Notes under the pieces: generated by a model
The model's input: the letters and a program-made list of their open reading frames with translations, nothing else
Told to the model about the DNA's origin: nothing
The model's database searches: none
Translations under genes and position numbers: made by a program
Source: Escallonia rubra
Lineage: Eukaryota; Streptophyta; Magnoliopsida; Escalloniales; Escalloniaceae
NCBI GenBank assembly: GCA_033065855.1
Contig: JAVXUO010001396.1
Location: 52,501-116,500 of the forward strand
Direction of reading: 5' to 3'
DNA: 64,000 nt
Shown here: positions 45,801-60,800 of the stretch, one piece after another
How the letters are laid out: the number at the start of each line of letters is the position of its first letter
Position numbering within the stretch: position 1 is the first letter of the stretch

Positions 45801-48800
45801 CATGACTCTAGGCTTAGGTTTTGATAGTGATTAAGAAGAGACTCTTTTATGTTCCATTGAGTTAAGAGATTCAGTGATGCTACCGAGAATTTGATTCTCG
45901 GTCATTTTCTCAAATTGAACATTTTCGTTCTTTGAGCTTTTAATTACTGAATTTGATTTGCTATCTCTTTATCCTGATTTTTCAGCACCTTCAAAAGTCA
46001 GTATATTCTTCAATAAATTGCTTGTTGACAGTCTGCTTGCACTTTTTGTAGGCATCTTATAGTCTACTACAACTACGTAGTTTTGAATTTAACCAAATTT
46101 CAACCTCTTGGTGTTCAAAAATAGCTCTAACATTTTTCACGCTTATGTTTCTAGCACTGCAAATCAGCCACTTCGATTAGATCTATTTTATTTGCTTTTC
46201 GTCAGTCTTTAATGATCTTGGACATTCTGGAATCCTTAAGGAGGCCTTCTAATTGTGAGTTCCATTAGATCATATTTATTTCTTGGTCAAAATTGACTAT
46301 AAAAAATATCGGTCAATGCAGAAAACTCTTGTCCCTGGTACTGCAGAACGGTCCAGTTCAACTTTCTGGAGAATATTTATTCTGTATCAGTTTTTGATGA
46401 TCCTTAACCGTATGAATACCTTGACAGTCTTTTTTGAGAGTCTTTTTTGAGTTTCATATTTTGAGTTTTCTCTAAACCCATATGCTTCTTCTTATGCTCT
46501 TAAATGGAGTTAAGCGGTGCAAAAATTCTTCGAGTAAATATTGACTTTGTCGACTTTGTTCTCTTTCAATTCTTATCCAATCATTGTGAGCTTAACAATT
46601 TCAGAAAGCTCAGTGTGTGTACATTGGACACTGCTGGTGTTAGAAGTTTGTTAAAGTCACAACTGCATCATGTATCATAGATACGGTCCACTTCTTGAAC
46701 TATTGTCACCGATTTACTTTGCCCTTACTTTCTTCTCAGGTCCATGTATTGAATCTAAAAGTGCAAATGCAAGTTTGACTAAATAGTCGTATTTACATAC
46801 TAGAATTTGTTTGCTTTGAATTGCCATTCGTACTACTTGAATTTTTTAAGGTAACAATAATTTTGTGCTAGTGTGATGTTTGAATTGTGAAAATCACTTC
46901 AAGTAGCGTGACTTATGCTGCAGATGTAAATGTGACATGTTACTAAACATGATATTCCACATAGTTTATGTACCACGTTTTGTTGAATGAGTTGGACACA
47001 CAAAAACTCTTCACAAGGGTACGCATTGCCCATATGGCAAGCATGCCATTGATGTTCTATTAGCTTTGATACAAAGTTATTTGCTAGGTAGCACGGACAC
47101 CTCTCCTAGGTGGAGGTATGGTGTCCTAAACGGACGGACACCCCGACACCCTCCGGACACTGGCCGACACGTGTCGGACACGGCTAATCGGTGTCGGAAT
47201 TTATTTTTATTTTTTTTAATTTTTGACACCGTGTCAGACACTTCATCGACGAGTGTCGGACACAGCATGGAGCAGTGTCGAACCGTTTGGGGCCAATTTC
47301 AGATTTTTTGAACTATTACCGTCTTCTTCTCTGTCACCTCACGGCTATTGTCTGCCGACCACATCAAGGTTGTCGCCGGTGTCGCTGGTGTTGCCGGAGC
47401 TGTCGCCAGTGTTTCCGGAGCTCAGTCGACGAAGATCCGAAGCCGAAGCCAACAGATCTGACGGCTACAGTCGCCGAAGGAAGAGAAGCCAGCTGCTGTC
47501 GCCGTCGCCAGAGGTCTCGCCCTCGTCGCCAGAGTCTCGCCGTCATCGCCGGAGGTCCTCCGCCACCGTCGCTGACCCACAGGTCTCTTTCTTCTCTTAT
47601 CCTCATCTCGTCTCCTTTCCCTCACTCCCTCTCGTTTCTTTCCTGTTCTTTTTTCTTTTCTTCCTTTGTCCTCTCGTTTCTTTCTTTTCTTTTTTTCTTT
47701 TCTCCCTTTGTCGTCACTCCCTCTCGTTTCTTTCCTGTTATTTTTTCTTTTCTCCCTTTGTCCTCTCGTTTCTTTCTTTTCTTTTTTTTCTTTTCTCCTT
47801 TGTCATTGCATTTCCAGTACATTGAACTAAATAAATATTGACCAAATAAATTAAGACTTGTATTTGAATTCCTTGTTTTGATAGTTTTTCATTATTGTTT
47901 GTTATTTTAGATTGTGGAATATATTTGATATTTATTAAATATATATATATAAAACAGTGTCCTGCGGTATCCAAAATCTGATTTTTTGGAAATTGCGGTG
48001 TCCGGTGTCGGTGTTGGACACCGACATCGTGTCCGTGTCCGTGCTACCTAGGTTATTTGCGATTAAACTTGTGATGGACTTTGTGATTGATCTCAAGTGT
48101 AGGAATACATACTTCCTAATGTGCTTCGCCAATCTTATTGTGGAAACTTTTGTTTGGACAAGTTACCGTTAATGTTGTGATTCATTTGACCTTTTCTTAG
48201 ACATTGCCTATTGAGTAAAAAATGTTTATTCCTTAACCAATTCAACTGCTCTTTTAATAGCTCATATTATGTACAAGTATCTTAAACCTTCTATATGTGG
48301 GTATGTGCAGGTGAGTTCCTTGTTGAGCAATTTGTGCTCACCCCATTGCTTCTCTTTTCAGGTCGGTAGTAGCTTGAAAGTATGGCTAGGACTTCTTAAT
48401 GATAACCGATGATAAAGAACACTTTACCGTCGTGCAACCGGCTTGGAGATTGACTAAAGTTCATAAGCATGGTTATCAATGCAGATAGTACCAATGAATG
48501 TTTATGTGACTTAGTATTTGGAGTTGGTTACTGGATTTTCACATATATGCAGTTTTCATTTGTTTTGTTAGTTAATGGCTCAATCATACCTTTTTTCTGA
48601 TAATTCTAGTATCAGAATGAGGAAGGCCTGATGACAACAATCATATATGGTCAGTCTGTTAGAAATAGGATATCTCAAGGGCCAACTCATGTTACCTAAC
48701 ACTAGCCCCAGCAAGTTGACCACTTCAGGTCGAACAACAATAGTGTGTTACACATGATTAATCATGTATCCACATTAACATACTTAGGTGTCACATGAAT

Positions 48801-51800
48801 CGTTCATCTTTTAGGATTCTACGATGGCATTCTACCATGACTAGTTTATTGAGAATATCTACTATCATTCTTTCAAAGCACAGTGATCATCTTGTCAACA
48901 GTAAATATGAGCATTACAGTTTCTATGGTATCTCACTTCAGTCTCATGCAAGCCCCCTCCTAAAACCACAACAAAATCACTTCAAGAAAATTTTGGCTCA
49001 CATAATTTAGGGAACTTCTAAAACTAGGTGGCTAGCTGGTGAGTGCGAATCCGAGATAGAGGACGAGAGCGCGTAAACTTCACGCTTCTCCTTTCTTGGG
49101 AGCACGACTGCCTAAGTAGAATCCATTCTCCTCACCATTTGGATCAGAATTGCAAATATAGCTCTAAAAATCTGGGGTTGAAGTTTGGAACCATCAAGGC
49201 ACTTTGCTAGTTGTTTACTTCATGTGAACATGAACACACATATATATAGAAGGCTTTCTTTAACTGGTATAGTCCATCTTCTCAAAGAAAGCACCATTAT
49301 ACGTTGCTATTTTGAACTAAACACGTACAAAAAATTTTAAATCCAACAAGGATTAAATGCACAGGAAACCCCATACTTTGGGGTCATTTACACGAAACAC
49401 CCTAGGGTTTGAATTTTGATTCCCACCACCCCAAACTTTCAATTTTGGTGCACATGGCACCATTTGACGGTTTTTAGTCAATTTTTTGGGATGTCTGTTA
49501 GAAGCCAAAGGGCATAAATGTAACTTCCTCCATAAACACACTGCCAACCTAATATTCTCTCTCCAAGTCAGACTCTCTCTCTCTCCCTCTCTCCCCCCCC
49601 CCCTCTCTCTCTCATTTCATCTGCTACCTGAGAGGACTCATCCACGCCCTCCACCTCCCGGCAACGACATGACAACAGTACATCCACCTCCTCCATCTTC
49701 CAGCGACGCGATCTACAATACCTCTCTTACGAAAATCAAAGCAGCCTGAAATCGCTGCCATGGAAGAACCATCACCCACCGGCGACGACATAGCCGAACG
49801 ACACATTTTCTGATTGTTGAACCCTAAATTACTGTAGTCCAGATCTGTGATGGCACCCGATATGGAGCCCAGATCCGCGAACAACACCAAAAGAAGACGC
49901 CCATTTCAGCTGAGATTTCAAAGGTTTTGAGGCTCTCGTGGTGAGCGATCGATGTGGGTTACGGTAGTGGTGACCATCGGGGGGAGGGGGGGAGATAGAG
50001 AGTGGAGTGGAGGTCGGTGATGAAGGGATTTGGTGTGTTGGTGGCGGCTATGTAAAGGGTTGTGGCTGCTGGGGTGTGGCGGTCGGTGTGGACTGCGGGG
50101 TTGGCAACCGGTGTGGGCTGGGCCGGTAACTGCGTTGCGATGGCGATGACAATTGAGATAGGAGGTGGTGTGGTGGTCATCGGTGATGAGATTGGTGTGG
50201 TGGTGCGGTGGTGTGGTGGTGACGCCAGTGCACATGGTGGAGGCGGCATAGTTTGGTGGTGGCGGTGGAAGTTCTTGATTCAGTTTTAGGTTTTGTTTTA
50301 GGTTTTGGTTTTAGAGGGGACAATAACAAATGGACTATTTTATCCCTCAAAAACTAACCGACGTTTGGTCAAAGGTGACTTTGACCGTCAAAATGGTGCG
50401 TGGAGCACATTACTGAAAGTATGGGGTGGTGAGAACCAAAAATTAAACATTAGGGTGTTCCGTGTAAAAGGCCCCAAAGTATGGGGTTTTATGTGCATTT
50501 AATCCATCCAACAAATACAATAGGAATATATAGCAGAGCTGCGCGTATGCTCAGATAAAGGATCTGTGCAATAGAGGAGCTTAAGGTTATGCCCTTATAA
50601 TTTGCATGGTTAGTTTGTTAATGCAGGGGAAATTTGTCATTTGCTTTCCAATAAAACCTAGCTCCCATCTCCATCTCTTCTTACCAAATCCCATCTCACC
50701 AGCGAGCCGCCAAGAACAACGTTGAACCTTTGTCAGCCACGACGTCGCGCCACCACCACCATCTCAACAAGGGGATTAAAGAAGGCCGCTGATCAAACAG
50801 TTGGCAGTTTCTAACAAACCGGAGGGATACAATTAACCAGAGGTTTTGAAGGACAATTTGGAGAGAGGCCTGGGCACGCTGGTTGGGAAAGGAGGGGGGG
50901 AGTTTGTTTTCTTGCCGGAATCCATGGCAGACGGTGGTGTGATAAACACAGATGGGTTTCATGGAGATCGACGTCGCCATTTGTGTGTGAGGAAAAGATG
51001 AACCCTAAGGTGGAATTTCACTTAAAATTCTTTTGTGATGCATATAAAGAATCACTTAATAAGGGCAATTTTTGTAATCACCCCTTACATAGGAAAGGAT
51101 ATCTGTGATACTTCTCTGATCCGGTTTTTCCTATATATAAATGTATACAAGTTCATATCTACAATCTAGTGACACTCTGCACCACGTGTATTTCCAAAAA
51201 TAGAAGCTCTTGCAGCTCCTGCTCACGATCTGTGTATCCTATGTTGCACTCCGTTTACTAGGGGGTGAGTGGAAAACATTCAAGATGCTTTCATGCGGTC
51301 AGTGACACTCTGCACCACGTGTATTTCCAAAAATAGAAGCTCTTGCAGCTCCTGCTCACGATCTGTGTATCCTATGTTGCACTCCGTTTACTACGGGGTG
51401 AGTGGAAAACATTCAAGATGCTTTCATGCGGCGTCGAAAATAGTTAGGACCAGTGTGAAACAAATAAATAGGCATACAGAGGTCAATATCAAGACCTTTT
51501 CTTAAGGACATCATACTAGGGCTTCAGATCTAGTGACATGACTCACAATGTGACATGAAAATAAGACTGGAAATACAACGGCCAAATCCCATGTAGGCTA
51601 AAACTATGTACATGCACCATATCATACTAAAGCTGCATTACCTTTATATCACCATTATATCCTGCACTTGTCATCAGGGTATTTGTTGAATCACAGGCGA
51701 CTCCAACAACTTCTCCATCATGGGCACAGCTTCTACTTTCTGACATGTCCACGTAACTGCCTCGGCTTATACCTGACTGAAGATTAAATCTCTCTACCCA

Positions 51801-54800
51801 ACCTCCTGCTGTCCCAATAACAGCAAAATTGCCACATGCACTGATGGCACAAGCCTAACAAGAAATAGAAAGTTTTATTTAACGCAATTCAGATGTTACT
51901 TCAGAAAAGCAACGCGATTAGTAAGTAGACTACCTAAATCATAAGCTAACGTTGATTTATCAAGATTCTATGAGTTTCACTGAGTTCCGCATTTTACTGA
52001 TTGAGGATGAGAGAGAGACAGGAATCAAACATGCAGAGTTTATGATCTCCTGAGGTATTACCTTAACTGCAGTTTGATTTTCCGGGCTTGGTGTAAGAAT
52101 ATGCTCGCCAATAACAAAATTTTGAAGCCTCCATACATATGCCTGTGCAGTATCCATGTGACATGTAACCACATTGCACCAATCACGCTCCCTAATTTCA
52201 GCTAGAATTGGTGTGGACAAAAAGAACGTCAGAAAGCTTGATCTGATTGTTAAACATATAGATGACATTAAGGACCAAAACGTGAGACTTATTCACAACC
52301 ACCAAAATAACCGTCTCCTAGACATGTGTAATCATCCCTATTCTGTTTTTGCAACAAAGGATAAATAACGTATTTCATATTTTTTTTCATATTTTGATCT
52401 TGGGATATAAGAGTATAAGACTGCTACTAACTGAGGAAAAATGGATCTATATGGGTTACTAGATTCCTAAGGTTTACCACTTATCCACATTAACCCTTCA
52501 AGTAACAGTTTTCAAAGTCCAATATAAACCCGTATATACTGATCAAAGTGAAGCAGATGTTTTAAGTGCTAAATTGATTTGAATGATGTCGCATATGACA
52601 TTTTTTCCCATATATTAGCATATGTATGATAGAATATCTCATAAACTCTGCACGGTATCCAAAAACTGAATTTTAAGAAAATGAGGTGTCCCACGGACAT
52701 CCATTTGCAATCAATTAATTGCCAATGTTTATTTTGAATGTTGGGTACAAAATCAGATCGATTATTATACTCTATGCAAAACTGAAAACAGAAAAACTCT
52801 GATTTTGATTCACATATGTAATTTCAACTAACAAATGGTGGTTGGAACCCTATTAGTGAAGATGGCTATTGCTACTTTAAGGTGATGTAGGACATTGGTT
52901 TCTGCAATTATAATGTTTGGTTTCCAACTTAAGGTTTATGTAGGTTCACCTTCCCTTATATAGAAGCTTCCCCAAAAAATCATTGATCTTTATCAGTCTT
53001 AGTGGTTTGTTCTTTCTGGAAATTCCCAATTCCACATTATCCCACGGTTTATCGTCCACAGAAGTTATTACCCATCATACCAAACCCCGTGACAAATATC
53101 CCGTGTCTTTTGACTCAGCTATGAACTTTGAAACTAAGTTTGAGCCTTCAGCCGGGTTTAGAACTTAAAGTTCGAAACCTCACTTGGCCCATCAGTTTGT
53201 GAGGATTGCGCTTACAAGATCGAACGTTGATGAAGCTTTTAACCTGATTTAGCCCATCCGAACCGTGAAATTTCAACGAGCATCAGTTTGTAGAGTAGCT
53301 CAGACACCCAAGTTTAAAACGTACGACAATTGATTGTTGTGGAAAAGCACATTGAGAAGGTTAACCAATCATATAGTGAAGCTTCACCCACTGTCAGTCA
53401 GTCAAACAAGATTGTCAAAGATCAGAAAACAATCAGGTGAAATTGCAGGTCATATGTTTTCACATGCCAAGCAACTTCATGAGCTCGAAGTTATCACGTA
53501 GGGACTGCTTACTGCACAAGCTACCAATTTGTCCCAGATATAGATTGAGTTATCTCTATCAAAAGAGGACTCTAAGTCAACTTCGAACGCTTTCGAATCA
53601 TACCAGAAGGATTTCCCTACTAGAGATGCCTTAAAGCAAGCTGCTGATGATGCAAAAATGTCCAAAAATGCCTTAAACTCCTCTTTCGACGGAGATAATT
53701 TAGATGATATTGGGCATATGAGTAGTTCGTGCTGTAAGCTGTCCCTACATGAAGAAAACTCAAGTTCTAGCACCTGAAGTTAAAACATCTTAGCTTCAGT
53801 TTCACCTAATTGTTCTTCGACCTTTGACAGGGCAATTGAGCTTCAAAATACAATTGGTCCGTACCCAAAAAAAATTTAGCAGTGATGACCCCACAAAATA
53901 TGAAAGGTCTGCAGAATGGTGCCCAAAATTAAACATTGCCCCATTAAAAAATAATTTTAAAAAAAATTCAATGGTCCATAAGATATTACACATGGGCCGG
54001 AAAAATCAAGCAGTGATCCACCAAAGAGGTCTCACGACATACTACACTGCAGTCGGATGTACTTTCAGACGTTCAAGCGAAGATTGATGTGCAACTGAAA
54101 GGGGCTTGAACAAATCCTGTTGGGGCATTTGTTGGTACTTGAATCTCAAGCGAATCAAGTACATAGGTATTCAACCTAGAGCTTCATTATAAATTAATCA
54201 GCTGTTAAAGTTCCAAAAACATAACGGAATGTTCAGTGTCGGACCCATCCCATTTGGGCTCGGGCAGATCCAAGTCGACATGAACGCACAAACTTCACAA
54301 AAAATAGGCTAAATAAGGTTTTCTTACTGAAGGCAAGAACTATAATTTGAAGTTCCAAAACCAACCCAAAGCCACGAGATATATGCTATGTGGTTAGAAA
54401 TAAGATGAATAAACTATGTTGATGAAAAGCCATGGCAACAAGATTGGAATGGGGACTTACTAGAAGAAACAAACTAATAAGCAAAAAGGACTGTATAAAA
54501 GATGAAGCAAAACTTGGGTAGAAGGGACCCAAGATCAGGCCATGACAGAGAAAGGGGATCAGAACAGTAAGGAGGAGAGCACATAAGTCAGAAACCAAAC
54601 ATCAGAAACAGAACTTAGAACCTATACCACCACCTTGTAGTAGTGATGGCAATCTATGGGTAATGGTGTTCCACACTACCATTTTTAGTTGGAAAACTTG
54701 TAACCTTTAGGCAGATCCTTGACTAATAAAGTTTATCTTATTTATTTCTGAGAAGTAGTAATTGCGGTTTTTGAATCGGAGTTCACGGTTTGCCTTACAA

Positions 54801-57800
54801 TATAATTACCAATATGGCGTTTGAAGCTCACTAATTGCATCCCCACTACAAACAACAAACATCGACAATCAAATGATTGCAGATGGATCTCTGGGTCATG
54901 ATTCACCATCAAAATGCATGCGATCACGCTAGTATCGCTACATATGACAAAATCATTGAACTATCACGTCGGCATCAGACCCTCTTCTCATAACTCAGCA
55001 GCCTCCCTTCAGCCTTGTAATCAACAATACCCAGCAAATCACTCTTGGACTATTCTCTTCTACTATAGATACACGCACAACACTCTCTCCCCCTCAAAAG
55101 TTGTACAAATGAGGGTGAACCTCAAGCAAACCATAAGAGGCCGTTTGGGAATGATTCTTAAAAGTAGATTTTGATTAAATCAGAATCAGTTTCTAAACTC
55201 AGCTTTAATCCGCTTTAAGTATAATAATAGATTAAAAGTTGTTGAAAGTAATTGGATAAAAAAGGATTAAAGTAGGTTTATAGCAAAATTACCATATAGT
55301 GTATTCAAACTAAAATTGAGCATTTAATGTTGTTCATATGTAAGGATATTTTGGTAAATCTCTTGGTCAAACCTGATTCTCCAAAACTGATTAAATCTTA
55401 ATCCAAGAAAATGAGGATTATGGATTTAAGTAGTTTTGAGCACATTGGAGCAGATTTAATCAGTTTTTTTTTTTTTTGCCAAATACTTCAAAACTGATTT
55501 AATCTGGATTTAATCAGGTTTGACCAATTTAGAATCAATCCCAAAAACCCTCTAAAGTTGCTCACAGAGACATGGGTGATAGATACAAAATGCAGTCACA
55601 ACTGCCCATCTGAACCCCCTTGGGCTGTTGGACCCCAAAGATGCCAGGTAACTTTGAGAAAGTGAGCACTTCAGGGCTCCAATACTCGTGCAAGTGCTGA
55701 AGGTCGATCAAGTGACACAAAAAACTATGTGTGATGTTGTTCAAGCAAAGAAACTGGATTGGAGAAACTGAACCGTATACCTCATATAAGATCACACTTC
55801 AAACAAGAACAAGTATGCTTAAGACTCTACACACTGTTAATTCTTCCCCAGACCTGTCCCATTAGTAGGAGGCCGAACCTAAAAAAGCGAATAATTTGCC
55901 ATTTTCCAAGTGAGGTGAATAACATGAAATCAAAGGAGTGGTTGTTAGTAAAGAACGGTATACAAATCGGACAAGCAGGTGAATAAATAACTTGAGCTTT
56001 CAATGAGATTGAGGTGTACTGAAGTTTGGCCTCGAAGATCAGGTTTCAGTCTTCCCACTCACATTAAATTATCCTAGTGCTATCATGTTACTGCAGTTTG
56101 TCCGCACATATTTCTGCATTAGATGCAGCTGATATGCTAGGTAGCACGGACACGGTGTCGGACACCGACACCTACGGGGACACCGGACACCGTAATTTCC
56201 AAAAAATCAGATTTTGGACACCGCAAGACACCGCTATTTTTTTAATATATATCAAATACATTCCACAATCTAAAATAACAAACAATAATGAAAAATTACC
56301 AAAACAAGGAATTCAAAAACAAGTCATACTTAAACGTTAAATCCAACATAGTACATGGTACAATACATAAGAAACTTATAAAGTCTTACAAAGTCACAAA
56401 AAAAAAAGAGGAACTTTCTTCACTCTTCAGTAATCAGTACAAATGCAAGACAGAGGGAGGAAAAAAAAAGGAAATAAACGAGAGGGAAGGGAGACTTTCA
56501 GTAACTAAAGAAAAAGGAGGCGAGATGAGGAAGAAGGAGACATGTGGCCTTTGGGTCAGCGACGGCGGCGGAGGACCTCTGGCGACAGCGGCAGCAGCTA
56601 TTTCGGTATCTGGAGGTAGCAGCTGCTTCAGTATCTAACGACGGCGACTGTAGCCGTCAGATCTGTCGGTTTCGGCTTTGAAATCTTGGCGACTGAGCTC
56701 CGGCAACACTCACGAGTCGGTAATGGCTCAGATTAGGGCACCCGTGAGGTGAGAGAGAAGGAGACGGTCGTGAGGTGAGAGAAGAAGACGGTATTGACCC
56801 TCGAAATTAGTTCAAAAATTTTCAAATTAGCCCCAAACGGTCCGACACTGCTCCATGCCGTGTCCGACACTCCTCGACGAAGTGTTCGACACGGTGTCGG
56901 AAATTATAAAAAAAAAATCCGACACCGATTAGCAGTGTCCGACACGTGTTAGCCGGTGTCCGGAGGGTGTCGGGGTGTCCGTACGTTTAGGACACCATAC
57001 CTCCATCTAGGAGAGGTGTCCGTGCTTCCTAGCTGATTTGTTCTTCGTACAAGTACAAATGAGATGACAACATAGAAACAGTCTGATGGCTTTAATGGTA
57101 AGAAGTAGATCTAAACATGGATTTTGATGCTTAGTTGCACTAACATTGACCAAAGGCCACAAATCTAATTATGCACTTCTCTTGTACAAGCAACTCAGAT
57201 CAACCATAGTACAAGCGCTCCCATCGAACTCCAGAAGAAGATGTAAGTGGCACTACCCAGATTTATCGCTAATGACATTTCTCTTCTTATTCATTAAGTC
57301 CATATGACATCTACTTCACGCAAAACCCTGTAACTTTATCCTCTATGGATCGGAACAAAAATTTTGAGGCTCATCATGAGAAAAGCACAAATAAGGAGAA
57401 CCCAATTCACTAATATTATTTCTAAAGCAACTCCACACCCTGGACTCATTAAGACGCTTACTCCTTTCTGGCGCTATGATTCAGAAGGCACCAAGTAGAG
57501 GAACTAGAAATCAAAGCACTAATCAACAGCATCCTAACACTCCAAGTAAATAAACTTCAAAGAGGCCAAAGGTGAGTTTCAACATAAGCCAAAGTTCAAA
57601 ATGCACATCATCACCACCACCACCGCACTCCCCTTCAAGGCCCCAAAACGGGAAAAAAACTAAAAAAGAAGGGGTAAGGGACATAATGAATATTGCCACT
57701 ACCAAATCTACATGCATGCAAAGAAATTTCTTTCAGAATGACATACCAACGTCAAAAGCGATGACAGGCTTCAATTTGATCTCCTCTTCCTGAAACCAAG

Positions 57801-60800
57801 CAAATGTGAAGAATTTATCATATATAGTTGGTAAAAGAAAATGGACAGCACAGACATAACCTGTAATCTCAAGATTCAAGAGCAAAAGAGGAATTCAACA
57901 TCATATAGTGCCAACAGAACTGTACAACGGCATATCAGACCTAAAGCAACGAGGTGAGTATTGTTGACGAACCATCCATTCATTCTAAACTCCTACTATT
58001 GAAGCACAAGGTGGTTATTGTACTAACAAAGGACCTCCAAAATTTTAAAAGTATTAAGAAGACTTCGTTGATTGATAAGCGGCAAGGTGCATGCATACCA
58101 CCGGGTTGGAGGAGAGATTTTTCCAAGACTGCTGTTTGGTCAAAAACCCCAGGATTATCGAGGTAGGCAATTTAAGGAGGTAGCTTAGAGTTGCTGGCCA
58201 CTAATCAATTAATAATTACGCAGAGGACATGTGGCATGAAAATGATGGGGTTATTATAGAATGCAGGAAGGATTCCGGTTAATCCATAATTGCAGCTAAC
58301 TAGGGCATTTTTGGCACAGTCCATCTTATGCTCCTGCTCCAGTTACTTCTTGGCTTGGGCGTCATGGCCATAAAATGATAACAAAGATATGTACCGTAAT
58401 GACCAGGTGCCGCATCAATTTGTTATTACTAAGTTTATGAATTAACCAAGGTTTCAATGGCAATGGAACACAAACCAGAAATGTTAACTTCGATTCGGAA
58501 ACTACTAAGATATAAGGCAGTGCTGATGACACTTTAAAAACTAAGTTAAAAAATTAAGGTTTCAATGGCAACGGAAACGTACCATAAATGTTAACTACTA
58601 AAATATAAGGCAGTGTTGATGACACTTTAAAAACTAAGTTAAAAAATTAAGGTTTCGATGGCAACGAAACACGTACCAGAAATGTCAACTAAGATTCTGC
58701 AACTAATTAAATATAAGATAGTGTTGATGACACTTACATCATTGATGACGCTTTACAAATTAAGGATATGCAAACTCTATCTAATAATACTGAGACTATT
58801 GAATTCCGTTGAAGTCCTGGCAATACACCAGTAGTGATAAGAACCAGGATACTTTATCTCTATAGTTAACCAGGATACTGCATCTTGGAGTCACGGAAAA
58901 AAATTTATCACCCCTCCCCCACCAATACAGTTTTTTTTACTGTAGGCGCAGCCTTTCTCACTAAATATGGAGGAGCATTTGACTTGGTGCGACATCAATA
59001 TTTTCTCCCAAAATACAGAGATATTATTTGCAAAGAATCCTCAAAGAAGCAAGGGGAGACCATCTACAAGTAAGAGGGAAAAGGCTAAAGAAAAGACATG
59101 CAATTGAAATATGGATGGCGAAACCAATACAGCTATCTATATCCAAATAAGACCTAAACAAGAACTTCAAGAAGGTCCCTAATCTCGACTTCCCCGTCCC
59201 TAAAAATAATGAACATGCAATAGAGATTTTTTGTTTCTCAATGCACAGTCCTCATTCTCAACGCTCTGCTACTTCGTTTCGCTCCAAATGCTAAAAAAGA
59301 AGACGCAAAGGTGTGATCTGCTCCAGGACACTCCTCTTCTATAATTTCAAAGGATAGAATATTATTCACTTGAACATCAACCATTCAACAGAAGGACGGG
59401 AAGAGAGAGTGGAACTTTCTTTTTTTCATTGTAGAGTTTACATACGTAATGAGTTACTAAACTATCTTTCTTTTAAGGCAACAACCTAGAGAACGGGCTG
59501 AAGAGGAAGTCAAACAGATAGCTGAACATCCTCCTGACAGACCACCCAATATCGGTAAGGAGAGCCTTCACAGACAGATCATTAACAACAATCGTAAGAC
59601 TTCTGTGAATTTGACCATGGTCGCGAACCTAGTGTACATAGCCTCTTTGACCTTGAAGAGGGGAGCTCGTTAGAGACAATGGTTCTGGGAGGGCTTTAAT
59701 CAGGCTCCGCGCAAAGTGGGCACAGCGGTTAGAACAAAATATCTACGCTCAAGAGGGCGGGACTCTTATTTAAGTGTGCAATACATTGTAATTTTGTTGC
59801 GACAATTGCTCTTCAATTTTCTCTGGAGTGGATGCTGCTTGTCTCACTTTACACGTTGTATTGATAATCTTCGTACCGCTAGAATCAGAACTCAAAAGAA
59901 TATTTTTGGTATATAAAACGAAGTAGACCTGAAATAGCTTCTAATCAAGAGTGCAAAAGTAAATTTAAGTGAAGCGTGAAAAGTAATGTACATATAGAGT
60001 TTTACATAATAACAAGCACCACCGGCAATGAATACACGAGAGGAGTATCAATCTAAGTATGACATACACGAGAAAAAGAAAAAAGAGACCAAATAGCATT
60101 TATCAAACTCCCTTGGCATAGGCTACCGTAATTTTTGATCCAACTCATCAACCTAAACACTGAGCTGCTAACCATGTAAACGACACCTTAGTAGGTGATC
60201 CACTCTTATCACACAACTCCTCTGCCAATTAAAATGAAACCCTACACATAAAGCACAAGCTAATATAATCAAATCCTCAATTTATAAGCAATCATAAATC
60301 ACAACCATAGCCGCTAAAGGGCACCTTAATAGAGGCCTTGCTCCCCTTACATCCTTCCACCGAAAAAAAATTCCACATTCTGCATTTCCTATGAAGAAAG
60401 TTTGACTTAAGATGCCCTTTTGGCTTTTGATTGCAAATACACCAAGATAAGAACCTGTACTAAGTTCGGTCTGCTGAAGGCAATATATGCCAACATCCAA
60501 AAGACAAAAGCAACCAGTTACAGTTTCTTGTTATTCTACCTCATAGTCACCTTTCGTGAATAAGGTACTAAATCGTGTCCTAAGATACGATCGCATCTAC
60601 TGGCTCTCTTAGTGAAAAGCCAATAATAAGAAAGTCTGAAGCTCCATACTCTCTAGAACAGATTATGGATTGGACAAGAGTTTCTCAGCAGGTTTTTTCC
60701 TGGGAAATGTTATATAGACCAATGGGATTATCTTTTTGAGGCCAGTTTCTTTTCTCTCTACAACTTCCCCGAAAGTTCGACCAATGCGTTTAAGAATGTC

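Noticed and set aside
47223..47841. Two overlapping open frames of about 190-200 codons
   Set aside because: They are Ser/Arg/Phe-rich translations of CT-rich low-complexity DNA inside a TIR element, and two frames are open at once. There is no start context or known domain.
49900..50290. Pro/His-rich frames of about 100 codons
   Set aside because: They are low-complexity translations in the interior of the non-autonomous MULE, open in more than one frame.
59482..59673. Possible exon reading RAEEEVKQIAEHPPDRPPNI
   Set aside because: The frame is short with no family match and lies inside a UTP21 intron. There is not enough support to call a gene.
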